DNA of 64,000 nucleotides. Origin: Achromobacter xylosoxidans A8 (lineage in GTDB: Bacteria; Pseudomonadota; Gammaproteobacteria; Burkholderiales; Burkholderiaceae_B). This document shows positions 17,473 to 25,022 of the stretch, piece after piece (the first letter of the stretch is position 1; the number at the start of each line of letters is the position of its first letter). Under the pieces are notes generated by a model. It worked only from the letters and a program-made list of their open reading frames with translations, had not been told where the DNA came from and did no database searches. Location: assembly GCF_000165835.1 (NCBI RefSeq), contig NC_014640.1, positions 4,960,001 through 5,024,000 of the forward strand, written 5' to 3'. Position numbers and translations under genes: made by a program.

Positions 17473-18632
17473 CAAAGGGAGTGGGAAAGAATGGCGGTGG
17501 CCTGGCTGGACAGCACCCCGCCGTTGCCGTGCACCAGCGCGACGTCGGCCTTGGGCACCTGGCGTTCCCCTGCCTCGCGGCGCAGTTGCGCCACGGCCTC
17601 GATGACGAGGAAGATGCTGTACATGCCCGGATGCGTGAACGACAGGCCGCCACCGTTGGTGTTCATCGGCAGGTCGCCGCCCGGCTCGATGCGCCCGCCG
17701 CCGATGAACGCGCCGCCCTCCCCCTTGGCGCAGAATCCCAGGTCTTCCAGAAAAAGGATGGGATTGATGGTGAAGGCGTCGTAGAGTTCAACCAGGTCGA
17801 TGTCGGCGGGAGTCAATCCAGCTTCCGCGAACGCGGCCCGGCCGGAGTCCACCGCGGGCGTGACGGTCACGTCCGGCATGCACGATATCTGCCGGTGCCA
17901 GTGGGCGTGCCCGGCGCCTAGCACATAGATGGGGCGCGGATGAAGGTCGCGGGCCCGTTCGGCGCGCGTGACCACGAAGGCGCCGGCGCCGTCGGTCACC
18001 AGGCAACAGTCGCGCACGGTCAGGGGGTCCGAGATCATCTTGGCGCCCAGCACCTCTTCGATCGTCAGCGGCGTGCGCAGAAAGGCATCCGGATTCAGTT
18101 GCGCCCATTTGCGCGCCGCCACCGCAACCTCGGCCAACTGGCGCCGCGTGGTGCCATATTGGTGCATGTGGCGCGCGGCGGCCAGCGCGTAGCTGGATAC
18201 CGGATTGAACGGCTTGTAGGGATGCTCGTAGGGCTGCGGGTCCAGCGCCGCCCGCATCTGATTGATCTGCGTGCTGCTGGGCGCGCTGCGCGGATTGGCG
18301 CCGTAGCAGATCAGCACATGCTCGCACTGGCCGGCCTCGATCGCCATGGCCGCGACCTTCAGGTCGGCGATGAACGACGATCCCCCGAACATGGTGCTGT
18401 CTGAAAAGCGAGGCCGGATGCCCAGGTACTCCGCCATCCGCATCACCCACCATGGCGAGGTCAGGCTCGAGGTGATGATGCCGTCGATATCCTGCATCCT
18501 CAGGCCGCTGGCAGCCACCGCGCGGTGGGAGGCCTGGGCGATGATTTCCTGTTCGGAACGGCCTTGGCAGTCGCCCAGGCCGGCCATGCCGGTGCCCAGG
18601 ACGGCGATCGCGCCGCGATAGCTTCTAGTCAT
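17472..18632 (-). CDS. Thiolase-like protein of SCP2/lipid-transfer type
   Basis: 386 residues from ATG 18632, with AGGAGG upstream. The fold signature is that of SCP2-type thiolases (IAVLGTGMAGLGDCQGR, VELYDAFTINPILFLEDLG, MNTNGGGLSFTHPGMYS). The nucleophilic Cys of real thiolases is not seen: the loop reads FGGSSFIADL, and the second Cys loop (CxG) reads HGNGG. Together with the DUF35 protein whose stop overlaps its start (ATGA), this resembles pairs such as Ltp2 with a DUF35 partner that act as retro-aldolases on branched acyl-CoAs. Either aldol cleavage or an atypical thiolysis is possible; I favour the first. Confidence 0.85.
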   Translation of the reverse strand: MTRSYRGAIAVLGTGMAGLGDCQGRSEQEIIAQASHRAVAASGLRMQDIDGIITSSLTSPWWVMRMAEYLGIRPRFSDSTMFGGSSFIADLKVAAMAIEAGQCEHVLICYGANPRSAPSSTQINQMRAALDPQPYEHPYKPFNPVSSYALAAARHMHQYGTTRRQLAEVAVAARKWAQLNPDAFLRTPLTIEEVLGAKMISDPLTVRDCCLVTDGAGAFVVTRAERARDLHPRPIYVLGAGHAHWHRQISCMPDVTVTPAVDSGRAAFAEAGLTPADIDLVELYDAFTINPILFLEDLGFCAKGEGGAFIGGGRIEPGGDLPMNTNGGGLSFTHPGMYSIFLVIEAVAQLRREAGERQVPKADVALVHGNGGVLSSQATAILSHSL

Positions 18633-19018
18633 GGCCGCTCCTCCTGTCCGACGAACACCAGCAGCGGCGCGCCCTCCACGGCATCGACCCTGGCGCGGAC
18701 CCGCAGGCCGATAGCCACCGCTTCCACCGGCATGTCGACCACGCGGCTCATCAGGCGCGGACCTTCGTCCAGATCCACCAGGCACACGGTGTAGTCGCCG
18801 CCCTTGTTGCGAACCACGGTGGTGGAATACACCACGCCGTCGCCGCTGGGTTCCACCCAACGCAGGGCGTCGGAACCGCAATGCGGGCAGACTACCCTGG
18901 GATAGAAATGATGCCTGGCGCAGGCCTGGCATAGGGGAATGACGAAGCGGCCCTGCGCGAGCTGCTCGAAGTAATGGCGCTCGGCGCTGGGCGCCGGCTC
19001 GTTTGCGGTTTGCGGCAT
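18629..19018 (-). CDS. DUF35 zinc-ribbon/OB-fold protein
   Basis: 129 residues. A rubredoxin-like zinc ribbon has Cys pairs in IPLCQACARHHFYPRVVC and PHCGS (two CxxC pairs), followed by the OB-fold (GVVYSTTVVRNKGGDYTVCL, GPRLMSRVVD). Such proteins bind acyl-CoA and are obligate partners of thiolase-like enzymes encoded beside them. It is the first gene of the seven-gene operon running to 11179. Its upstream region carries a CGAAAnATTCG motif at 19125 and a degenerate copy 22 bp away. Confidence 0.9.
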   Translation of the reverse strand: MPQTANEPAPSAERHYFEQLAQGRFVIPLCQACARHHFYPRVVCPHCGSDALRWVEPSGDGVVYSTTVVRNKGGDYTVCLVDLDEGPRLMSRVVDMPVEAVAIGLRVRARVDAVEGAPLLVFVGQEERP

Positions 19019-19124
19019 TGATGTATCCGCCTGCGGGCGGTTGTCTCCGTTGTAGTTCGATCCGCGCCAGGCATGGCCGGCAGAAGTGGATCGATTTTAG
19101 GAATGGCTCCCGCCCCTTACCATC

Positions 19125-19157
19125 CGAAAGATTCGAAGGCTACTTTCGGCATATTCG
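19125..19157. promoter_or_regulatory. Candidate operator pair with CGAAAnATTCG, site 3
   Basis: CGAAAGATTCG at 19125-19135 is the third perfect copy of the motif found at 9929 and 10022. A weaker copy, CGGCATATTCG, begins 22 bp further (19147-19157), which is two helical turns. The pair sits between the divergent starts of the DUF35 operon and the dehydrogenase gene at 19235. Confidence 0.45.
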
Positions 19158-19234
19158 AAGCGCGCCGGCGCCGCCCGCAAGTCAGAGTAAGATTTACGCC
19201 ATAACAAACCCCTACATGGCAGGAGCAGTGGAAG

Positions 19235-20107
19235 ATGGCAAAAGTCGGCATGGTTGGTATCGGCCTCATGGGCCATGGCATCGCAAGCAATCTGGTCAAG
19301 CACGGACATGCGCTGACGGTGCTGGAGCATCCGGGCAACCAGCCGCTGGACGCGCTGAAGGCCGCGGGCGCGGCCAGCGTGGCCGATGGCGCCACGCTGG
19401 CGGCCCAGTCTGACGTGATCATCCTCTGCGTCACCGGCAGCCCGCAGGTCGAGGCGGTGCTGCTATCCGAAGGCGGCGTGCTGGCGGGCCTGCGGCCGGG
19501 TACGGTCATCATCGATTGCTCAACGGCGATTCCCTCGTCCACCGTGAAGGTCGCGCAGGCCGTGGCGGAATGCGGCGGCCGCTTCCTGGACGCGCCGATG
19601 ACGCGCACCCCCAAGGAAGCCGCCGAAGGCCGGCTCAACCTGCTGGTGGGCGGCGATGCCGCGCTGTTCGAGGAATGCAAGCCGCTGCTGGCCTGCTTCG
19701 CCGAGAACATCACGCATGCCGGCCCCATCGGCGCCGGGCATCGCATGAAGCTGCTGCACAACTACGTGTCGCTGGGCGTGGTCGCCCTGCTGTCGGAAGC
19801 CGCGGCTTGCGCCCTGCGCGCGGACATCGACCCGGCGGTGTTCGCCGACGTGCTGGCCAAGGGCGGCGGCGGCGGCGTGGCGCTGGAACGCATCAAGCCG
19901 TACCTGCTGGAACAGGATCCGTCCTCGCTGCGGTTCTTCATGTCGAACGCGCAGAAGGACCTGTCCTACTACAACACCATGGCTGCGGAAACGGGCGCGG
20001 TGCGCGAAATCGGCGCTGCCGTGCAGCACACCTTCGACCAGGCCGTCACGCAAGGCGGCGGCGACCGCTACGTGCCGGAACTGGTGTCGCTGCTGAAGGA
20101 CCGCTAG
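19235..20107 (+). CDS. 3-hydroxyisobutyrate dehydrogenase-family oxidoreductase
   Basis: 290 residues of the beta-hydroxyacid dehydrogenase family. NAD(P)-binding GMVGIGLMGHGIASNLVKHG is at the N-terminus, the substrate loop is DAPMTRTPKEAAEGRLNLLV, and catalytic Lys172 is in AGHRMKLLHNY. It oxidises a 3-hydroxy acid to its semialdehyde (or reduces the reverse) in the cytoplasm. It is divergent from the DUF35/thiolase-like operon and shares its control region, so it may feed or drain that pathway. The specific substrate is unknown. Confidence 0.88.
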   Translation: MAKVGMVGIGLMGHGIASNLVKHGHALTVLEHPGNQPLDALKAAGAASVADGATLAAQSDVIILCVTGSPQVEAVLLSEGGVLAGLRPGTVIIDCSTAIPSSTVKVAQAVAECGGRFLDAPMTRTPKEAAEGRLNLLVGGDAALFEECKPLLACFAENITHAGPIGAGHRMKLLHNYVSLGVVALLSEAAACALRADIDPAVFADVLAKGGGGGVALERIKPYLLEQDPSSLRFFMSNAQKDLSYYNTMAAETGAVREIGAAVQHTFDQAVTQGGGDRYVPELVSLLKDR

Positions 20108-20120
20108 GAAGTTCTACCCT

Positions 20121-20180
20121 GCCATCGCCTCCGTTGCCGCGGACGCGATGGCGACACTGCGGGCGGCATCGGCCCGCAGT
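20121..20180. terminator. Double hairpin between convergent genes
   Basis: Two perfect stems follow each other: GCCATCGC/GCGATGGC (20121-20128 with 20145-20152) and ACTGCGGGC/GCCCGCAGT (20156-20164 with 20172-20180, 7-nt loop). They lie between the dehydrogenase gene and the convergent MFS gene. No T-run follows on either strand. Confidence 0.45.
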
Positions 20181-20189
20181 CGGCGGGGC

Positions 20190-21452
20190 TCAACCTCCCG
20201 CCACCGCCACTGCGCGCGGCAGGCCCCGCGCCGGCAGGCGCAGGGAAATCAGAGCGGCTGCCAACAGCAGCGCGCCCGCCGCCCCGAAGGCTACCCAATG
20301 CGTGCCGAAGGTCTCGTAGGCCCAGCCGCCCAGCCATGAGCTGATCATGCCGCCGACCTGGTGGCCCAGGTAGACCAGTCCGTAAAGCACGCCCACCAGC
20401 CGCACGCCGTAGACGTCCGCAAGAATGGCCGACGACAAGGCGATGCTGCCGGCCCACGCGATACCGCCCAGGGTGGCGGCGGCGTACAGCTCCCAATGCG
20501 CGCCCACCGTGACCAGCGCGAAGAAGCCCAGCCCGCGCACGAGGTAGATCGCAGCCAGGATGGCGCGCCGTTCGACCTGGTCGGACATGCGCCCCAGGAC
20601 CAGGGTGCTGAAGATAGCGACCAGGCCGATCAGTCCTATGCCCAGCGAACTGGTGGTGGCGTCAAAGCCATGGTCCATCAGCATGGGCACGCCGTGCGTG
20701 CCCAGCAGGTTCATGCTGAAGCCACAGGCAAACAGGCCCAGCGCCACCTGCCAGAAAGGCAGCGAGTTCAGCGCCGCGCGCACATTGGGCGCAGGCCGCT
20801 TGGAGGCGGCTTTGGCCGGTCCCGCCTTATCGATGATCTGGTGCGGCAGCAGGTCGGTGTGCTCGGGCGCTTCATCTCGCATGACGAAGAGCGCCGCCGG
20901 CACCGTCAGCAGCGCGAACAGCACGGCAAAGGCCAGCAAGGTCTCCCGCCAGCCCACGGCCGAGATCGCGAAGGTCAGGGTCGGCGTCATCAGCGCAATG
21001 CCGGCCATGGAGCCTGTGGAAAGGAAGAACAGCGCCATGCCGCGCTGGCGCGTGAACCAGCGGCTGATCACGGGCGTCAGCGCCACCGGACTGGTGAAGC
21101 CCAGGCCGATGGACAGCGCCACCCCGAAGGACAGCAGAAATTCGATGGGTCCGCGCGCGAAGACCGTCCAGATGATCGACAACACAACGATGGCGGTACC
21201 GGTCAGCAGCACGAAGCGGGTGCCGCGCGTGCCGACCAGATAACCCGCCAGCGGCATGGCCAGCCCATAACAGAGCATACCGAGCGCGACGATGCTGGAC
21301 AGCGTGCTGCGCGTAAAGCCCAGGGATTCCGCGATGGGCAGGAAGAACGGCCCAACCCCCATGCGCAGACCGACGGTCAACAGGGTGAGTACCGTCGCAG
21401 CTCCTACGATATTCCAGCCGAAATACCAGCCGCCCGACTCTTGCTTCTCCAC
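20190..21452 (-). CDS. MFS transporter, monocarboxylate/oxalate type
   Basis: 420 residues with twelve predicted membrane helices in two halves separated by a cytoplasmic loop near residues 190-225 (DEAPEHTDLLPHQIIDKAG). The opening GWYFGWNIVGAATVLTLL and the helix 4-5 segment TPVISRWFTRQRGMALFFLS are typical of the OFA/monocarboxylate-like branch. It probably imports or exports a small organic acid by proton symport. It is divergent from the EamA gene; the 254-bp gap contains a 20-bp perfect palindrome. Confidence 0.88.
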   Translation of the reverse strand: MEKQESGGWYFGWNIVGAATVLTLLTVGLRMGVGPFFLPIAESLGFTRSTLSSIVALGMLCYGLAMPLAGYLVGTRGTRFVLLTGTAIVVLSIIWTVFARGPIEFLLSFGVALSIGLGFTSPVALTPVISRWFTRQRGMALFFLSTGSMAGIALMTPTLTFAISAVGWRETLLAFAVLFALLTVPAALFVMRDEAPEHTDLLPHQIIDKAGPAKAASKRPAPNVRAALNSLPFWQVALGLFACGFSMNLLGTHGVPMLMDHGFDATTSSLGIGLIGLVAIFSTLVLGRMSDQVERRAILAAIYLVRGLGFFALVTVGAHWELYAAATLGGIAWAGSIALSSAILADVYGVRLVGVLYGLVYLGHQVGGMISSWLGGWAYETFGTHWVAFGAAGALLLAAALISLRLPARGLPRAVAVAGG

Positions 21453-21643
21453 TTGTGCTTCTCCTCGATATCTTCTTGTGGCCGCTTTGCGCGCCCAGAT
21501 TCACCGACGCCGCCAAAAAAGGCGCGGCGGGGGCAAGAAAAAAGAGGCGTGCACCGGCTTGTCGTCGTCGGCGGGCTGAAGCCGCCGGACGTGTCATATT
21601 ACTCCCGGCTATATGCCTGCTCCGGTCGAAATCCGGGAATCTG

Positions 21644-21675
21644 TTCGGTGAGCGGTCACCGAAGCGCTGTATATT
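21644..21675 (+). promoter_or_regulatory. Palindromic operator and -10 before the EamA gene
   Basis: A perfect 8-4-8 inverted repeat (TTCGGTGA-GCGG-TCACCGAA, 21644-21663) overlaps the place of the -35 element of a promoter whose -10 is TATATT (21670-21675). The matching regulator is not evident in the neighbourhood. Confidence 0.5.
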
Positions 21676-21706
21676 GCTCGCCATTTCGTAGCGCCCAAAG
21701 CAGACC

Positions 21707-22624
21707 GTGAAGTCCAAGACCTCGATGTTCGCCCTGTCCCGCCAGGAAATCGCCCTGGTGCTGGTCACCATGCTGTGGGGAAGCACCTTCCTCATCATCC
21801 ACATCGCCATGCAGCACAGCGGGCCGCTGTTCTTCGTGGGCGTGCGCTTTACCATCGCCGGACTGATGGCGCTGCTGATGTTCCGCAAGCACATGGCGGC
21901 GATCACCCGCCAGGAGGTCGGCGCCGGCATCGCCATCGGCTGCGCCCTGTTCCTGGGCTACTTCCTGCAGACCTACGGCTTGCAGACCATCACCAGCAGC
22001 CAGTCCGCCTTCATCACGGCGATGTACGTGCCTATCGTGCCGCTGCTGCAATGGGCCGTGCTGAAGAAGCCGCCCGGCCTGATGAGCTGGGTGGGCGTGG
22101 CGCTGGCCTTCGCCGGGCTGATCCTGCTGGCGGGTCCGCAAGCAGGCGCCCTGAACTTCAGCGCGGGCGAAGCCGCGACGCTGGCCGGGGCTGCGGCGAT
22201 TGCCGCCGAGATCATCCTGATCGGCCACTTTGCCAAGAAGGTCGACAGCCGCCGCGTCACCTTCGTGCAGTTGCTGACCGCCGGCCTGGTGTCGTTCGCG
22301 CTGATGCCCGTCATGGGCGAAGCCGTGCCCGAATTCTCCTGGCTGTGGGCGGGCGCCGCGATCGGCCTGGGGCTGGCCAGCGCCATCATCCAGCTCACCA
22401 TGAACTGGGCGCAGAAGTCGGTGTCTCCCACCCGCGCCACCGTCATCTATGCGGGCGAGCCCGTGTGGGGCGGCATCGTGGGACGCCTGGCCGGTGACCG
22501 GCTGCCGGCGCTGGCGCTGGTGGGCGCGGGGCTGATCGTGGCCGGCGTGCTGGCGAGCGAAGCCAAGATTGGGCGCAAGAAGAAGCCGCAAGCCGCGACC
22601 CGGGGCGCGGAAGGCGCCGACTAG
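21707..22624 (+). CDS. EamA/DMT-family transporter
   Basis: 305 residues with ten membrane helices in two EamA repeats: LVLVTMLWGSTFLIIHIAM opens the first, and the second ends with ATVIYAGEPVWGGIVGRL and ALVGAGLIVAGVLASE. The C-terminus is a basic tail (KIGRKKKPQ). Members export amino acids or other metabolites. The start is GTG 21707; an ATG at 21725 is the alternative. It ends tail-to-tail with the cupin gene, the stops overlapping. Confidence 0.9.
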   Translation: MKSKTSMFALSRQEIALVLVTMLWGSTFLIIHIAMQHSGPLFFVGVRFTIAGLMALLMFRKHMAAITRQEVGAGIAIGCALFLGYFLQTYGLQTITSSQSAFITAMYVPIVPLLQWAVLKKPPGLMSWVGVALAFAGLILLAGPQAGALNFSAGEAATLAGAAAIAAEIILIGHFAKKVDSRRVTFVQLLTAGLVSFALMPVMGEAVPEFSWLWAGAAIGLGLASAIIQLTMNWAQKSVSPTRATVIYAGEPVWGGIVGRLAGDRLPALALVGAGLIVAGVLASEAKIGRKKKPQAATRGAEGAD

Positions 22625-23121
22625 CGCGCCAGGCGCGCGATCAGGCCGGCCTGAGCGGGGTATAGCCGTTGCAGTTCGGCAGCGTCGGCCAACTCGAACT
22701 CGCTGAACTCGAAGCCCGGCGCCACCGTGCAACCGGCCAAGGCGTAACCGGCCAGGTCGGCCGGATTGGCCAGTTCCGCCGCGAACCAGCTGCCGGCCGG
22801 CACAAGCGCCTGGAACACGGCATCGGGGTCCGCCAGCGCATCGCCCAAGCGCAGGCAGCGGTAGCCCCCATCCGGCGCCAGCACATGGACATGCAACGCA
22901 TTGCCCGCATGGAAATGCCAGAGTTCGTCGGACCGGATGCGGTGCCAGGTGGACCAGGCGCCGTCGCACAACAAGTAGTAAATGGCGGTGCTGGCCGAGC
23001 GGAGCGCGCCGTCGCCGCGCGTCACGGAGTCAGCGGCGCGATAGGTCTCGCGGTAGTAGCCGCCTTCCGGATGCGGCAACAGTTCCAGGCGGTGAATCAG
23101 ATCGGCGGCGGATGCGGTCAT
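22621..23121 (-). CDS. Cupin (DUF985/Cupin_5) protein
   Basis: 166 residues matching the Cupin_5 family: LLPHPEGGYYRETYRA, STAIYYLLCDGAWSTWHRI and RSDELWHFHAGNALHVHVL, with the His/Glu set that lines the barrel. Function in the family is poorly defined (sugar or small-ligand binding proposed). It overlaps the end of the EamA gene by 4 nt on the opposite strand and lies downstream of the GntR gene on the same strand, 52 bp away. Confidence 0.85.
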   Translation of the reverse strand: MTASAADLIHRLELLPHPEGGYYRETYRAADSVTRGDGALRSASTAIYYLLCDGAWSTWHRIRSDELWHFHAGNALHVHVLAPDGGYRCLRLGDALADPDAVFQALVPAGSWFAAELANPADLAGYALAGCTVAPGFEFSEFELADAAELQRLYPAQAGLIARLAR

Positions 23122-23173
23122 GGCGGGACGGGCGCGTGAGGAATGGCGCCAGTCTAGAGCAAAGCCGCAAGTC

Positions 23174-23830
23174 CTAGGCGGCCTGCTCCAGGAACGCCTG
23201 CAAGGCAGGCACCGTATTCAGCACATGCTGGCGCATTGCCGCTTCGCAGCGCGCCGGGTCGCGGGTCTGCAGCGCGGCGATCAGTTCCTGGTGCGATTCG
23301 CGCACCCGCAGGACGCGGCCAGGCTGCGCCACCCACAGGCGCATATAGGGTTCGACGACGGAATGCAGTTCGGATATCTGGCGCAGCAGGCGCGGCTGCT
23401 GGCAGAAGCTGCACAGGTATTCGTGGAATTCGCGGTGCGCGGTGATCCAGTCCAGGTGTTCGCCCGGCCCCTGCTCCAGCTGCTCCAGCAGCAGGGACAA
23501 GCGGCGGATGTGCTCGGCGCCCATGTGCAGCACCGCGTTGCGCATGGCCAGGCCTTCCAGCACGGAGCGCATTTCGAACACTTCCAGCATTTCCTGCTGA
23601 TTCAGGCCACGCACCACCGCGCCGCGGTTGGCGCGGATCTCGACCAGTCCTTCGGAAGCCAGACGGCGCAAGGCGCCGCGCACCGGCATGCGGCTGGTGC
23701 CGATCTCGGCCGCGACCACCTCGGGTACCAGGCGCTGGCCGGGCGCGTAGCGGCCCAGGCGGATTTCGCGCTGCAGGTGCAGGTACGCCTCGTCTTCGGC
23801 GCTGATCGCTGTCTTCTGGAATTGCAGCAT
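23174..23830 (-). CDS. GntR-family (FCD) transcriptional regulator
   Basis: 218 residues. The N-terminal winged helix has LVPEVVAAEIGTSRMPVRGA and LRRLASEGLVEIRANRGAVV; the C-terminal all-helical FCD ligand domain has the metal-binding His/Asp residues (WITAHREFHEYL, RESHQELIAAL). The start is ATG 23830 (MLQFQKTAIS); the frame is open 40 codons further upstream but runs through the control region. It is divergent from the Bug/Ggt pair at 24024 and very likely represses it, binding the inverted repeat at 23926-23941. Confidence 0.92.
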   Translation of the reverse strand: MLQFQKTAISAEDEAYLHLQREIRLGRYAPGQRLVPEVVAAEIGTSRMPVRGALRRLASEGLVEIRANRGAVVRGLNQQEMLEVFEMRSVLEGLAMRNAVLHMGAEHIRRLSLLLEQLEQGPGEHLDWITAHREFHEYLCSFCQQPRLLRQISELHSVVEPYMRLWVAQPGRVLRVRESHQELIAALQTRDPARCEAAMRQHVLNTVPALQAFLEQAA

Positions 23831-23925
23831 TGGGGATCCAGGGTTAGGGCCAGTCAACACTAAAAGGAGCCTCGCACAGGCCCCACGAAGCCGCCATGAT
23901 AGATAACCGCAAAAATAACACAAAT

Positions 23926-23941
23926 TGGATCCAGTGATCCA
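23926..23941. promoter_or_regulatory. GntR operator candidate TGGATC-CAGT-GATCCA
   Basis: Perfect 6-4-6 inverted repeat between the divergent GntR gene and the Bug/Ggt operon, about 95 bp from the GntR start and 83 bp from the Bug start. Confidence 0.6.
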
Positions 23942-24023
23942 TGGATGCAAATCCTAATAGTCCTGGACCGCCTGCTTGCGTCTAATCCCTGCACGCACTC
24001 CATAACGCGATCAAGGGGAATTC

Positions 24024-24998
24024 ATGAAGTTTCGTCTCATCCGGGCGCTGGCAGGCGCCGCCGCCGTCGCCTTCGCAAGCCAGGCCGGCGCCCAGGCGAT
24101 CGACTGGCCGCAGCATCCGGTGCGCATCGTCGTGCCCTTCCAGGCCGGTTCCGCCACCGACCTGATTTCACGCCAGCTGGGCGCCGCGCTGTCGACGGAA
24201 CTGGGCCAACCCTTCGTCGTCGAGGCTCGTCCGGGCGCCGCGGCCGCCATCGGCAGCGCCTCCGTCGCGCGCGCCACGCCCGACGGCTACACGCTGCTGA
24301 TGGGCGGCCCCGCCGCCATCGTCACCAACCGCTTCCTGCAGAAGCGCCTGTCCTACGACCCCGACGCCTTTGCGCTGGTGTCGATGGTGGCCTACACGCC
24401 CAACATCCTCTTGGCCAACCCGTCGCAGCCGTTCAAGACCCTGCCGGAAATGGTGGCCTACGCGCGCGCCAACCCGGGCAAGCTGACCTATGCCTCGTTC
24501 GGCACCGGCACCACGTCTCACATGGCGGGCGAAATGCTCAAGTCCGTGGCCGGCATCGACATCCTGCACGTGCCGTACAAGGGCGCGGGCGAAGCCATCC
24601 CGGCGCTGCTCAGCGGCCAGGTGTCGATGTATTTCGACACCATCATGACCGGCCTGCCCCAGGCCAAGAGCGGCGCGCTGCTGGCGCTGGGCATGTCCAA
24701 CGCCAAGCGCTCGGCGCTGGCGCCGGAGATCCCCACCATCGCGGAGCAAGGCTACGCGGGCTACGACATCGCGCCTTGGTATGGTCTGGTCGCCCCCGAA
24801 GGCACGCCCGCCCCGGTGCTCGACAAGCTCAACCGCGCCGTCAACAAAGTGCTTGCCGATCCGGCGCTGCGCAGTAAGCTCGCGGAAGCCGGCGCGGAGC
24901 CCCGTGGCGGCAGCCGCGAGGAATTCGCGGCTTTCATCAAGGCCGAAATCCCGCGCACCAAGCAGCTGATCGATCAGGCCGGCATCACGCCCCAGTAA
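24024..24998 (+). CDS. Bug/TctC periplasmic solute receptor
   Basis: 324 residues. Signal peptide ends at SQAGAQAIDWP; receptor segments WPQHPVRIVVPFQAGSATD, VEARPGAAAAIGS and LHVPYKGAGEAIPALL follow. AGGGGA precedes the ATG. It is 24 bp upstream of a gamma-glutamyltransferase gene in one operon under the divergent GntR, which suggests that the ligand is a gamma-glutamyl compound or a product of its cleavage. Confidence 0.92.
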   Translation: MKFRLIRALAGAAAVAFASQAGAQAIDWPQHPVRIVVPFQAGSATDLISRQLGAALSTELGQPFVVEARPGAAAAIGSASVARATPDGYTLLMGGPAAIVTNRFLQKRLSYDPDAFALVSMVAYTPNILLANPSQPFKTLPEMVAYARANPGKLTYASFGTGTTSHMAGEMLKSVAGIDILHVPYKGAGEAIPALLSGQVSMYFDTIMTGLPQAKSGALLALGMSNAKRSALAPEIPTIAEQGYAGYDIAPWYGLVAPEGTPAPVLDKLNRAVNKVLADPALRSKLAEAGAEPRGGSREEFAAFIKAEIPRTKQLIDQAGITPQ

Positions 24999-25022
24999 TC
25001 TTCATCACGAGTTCCCGCATCC

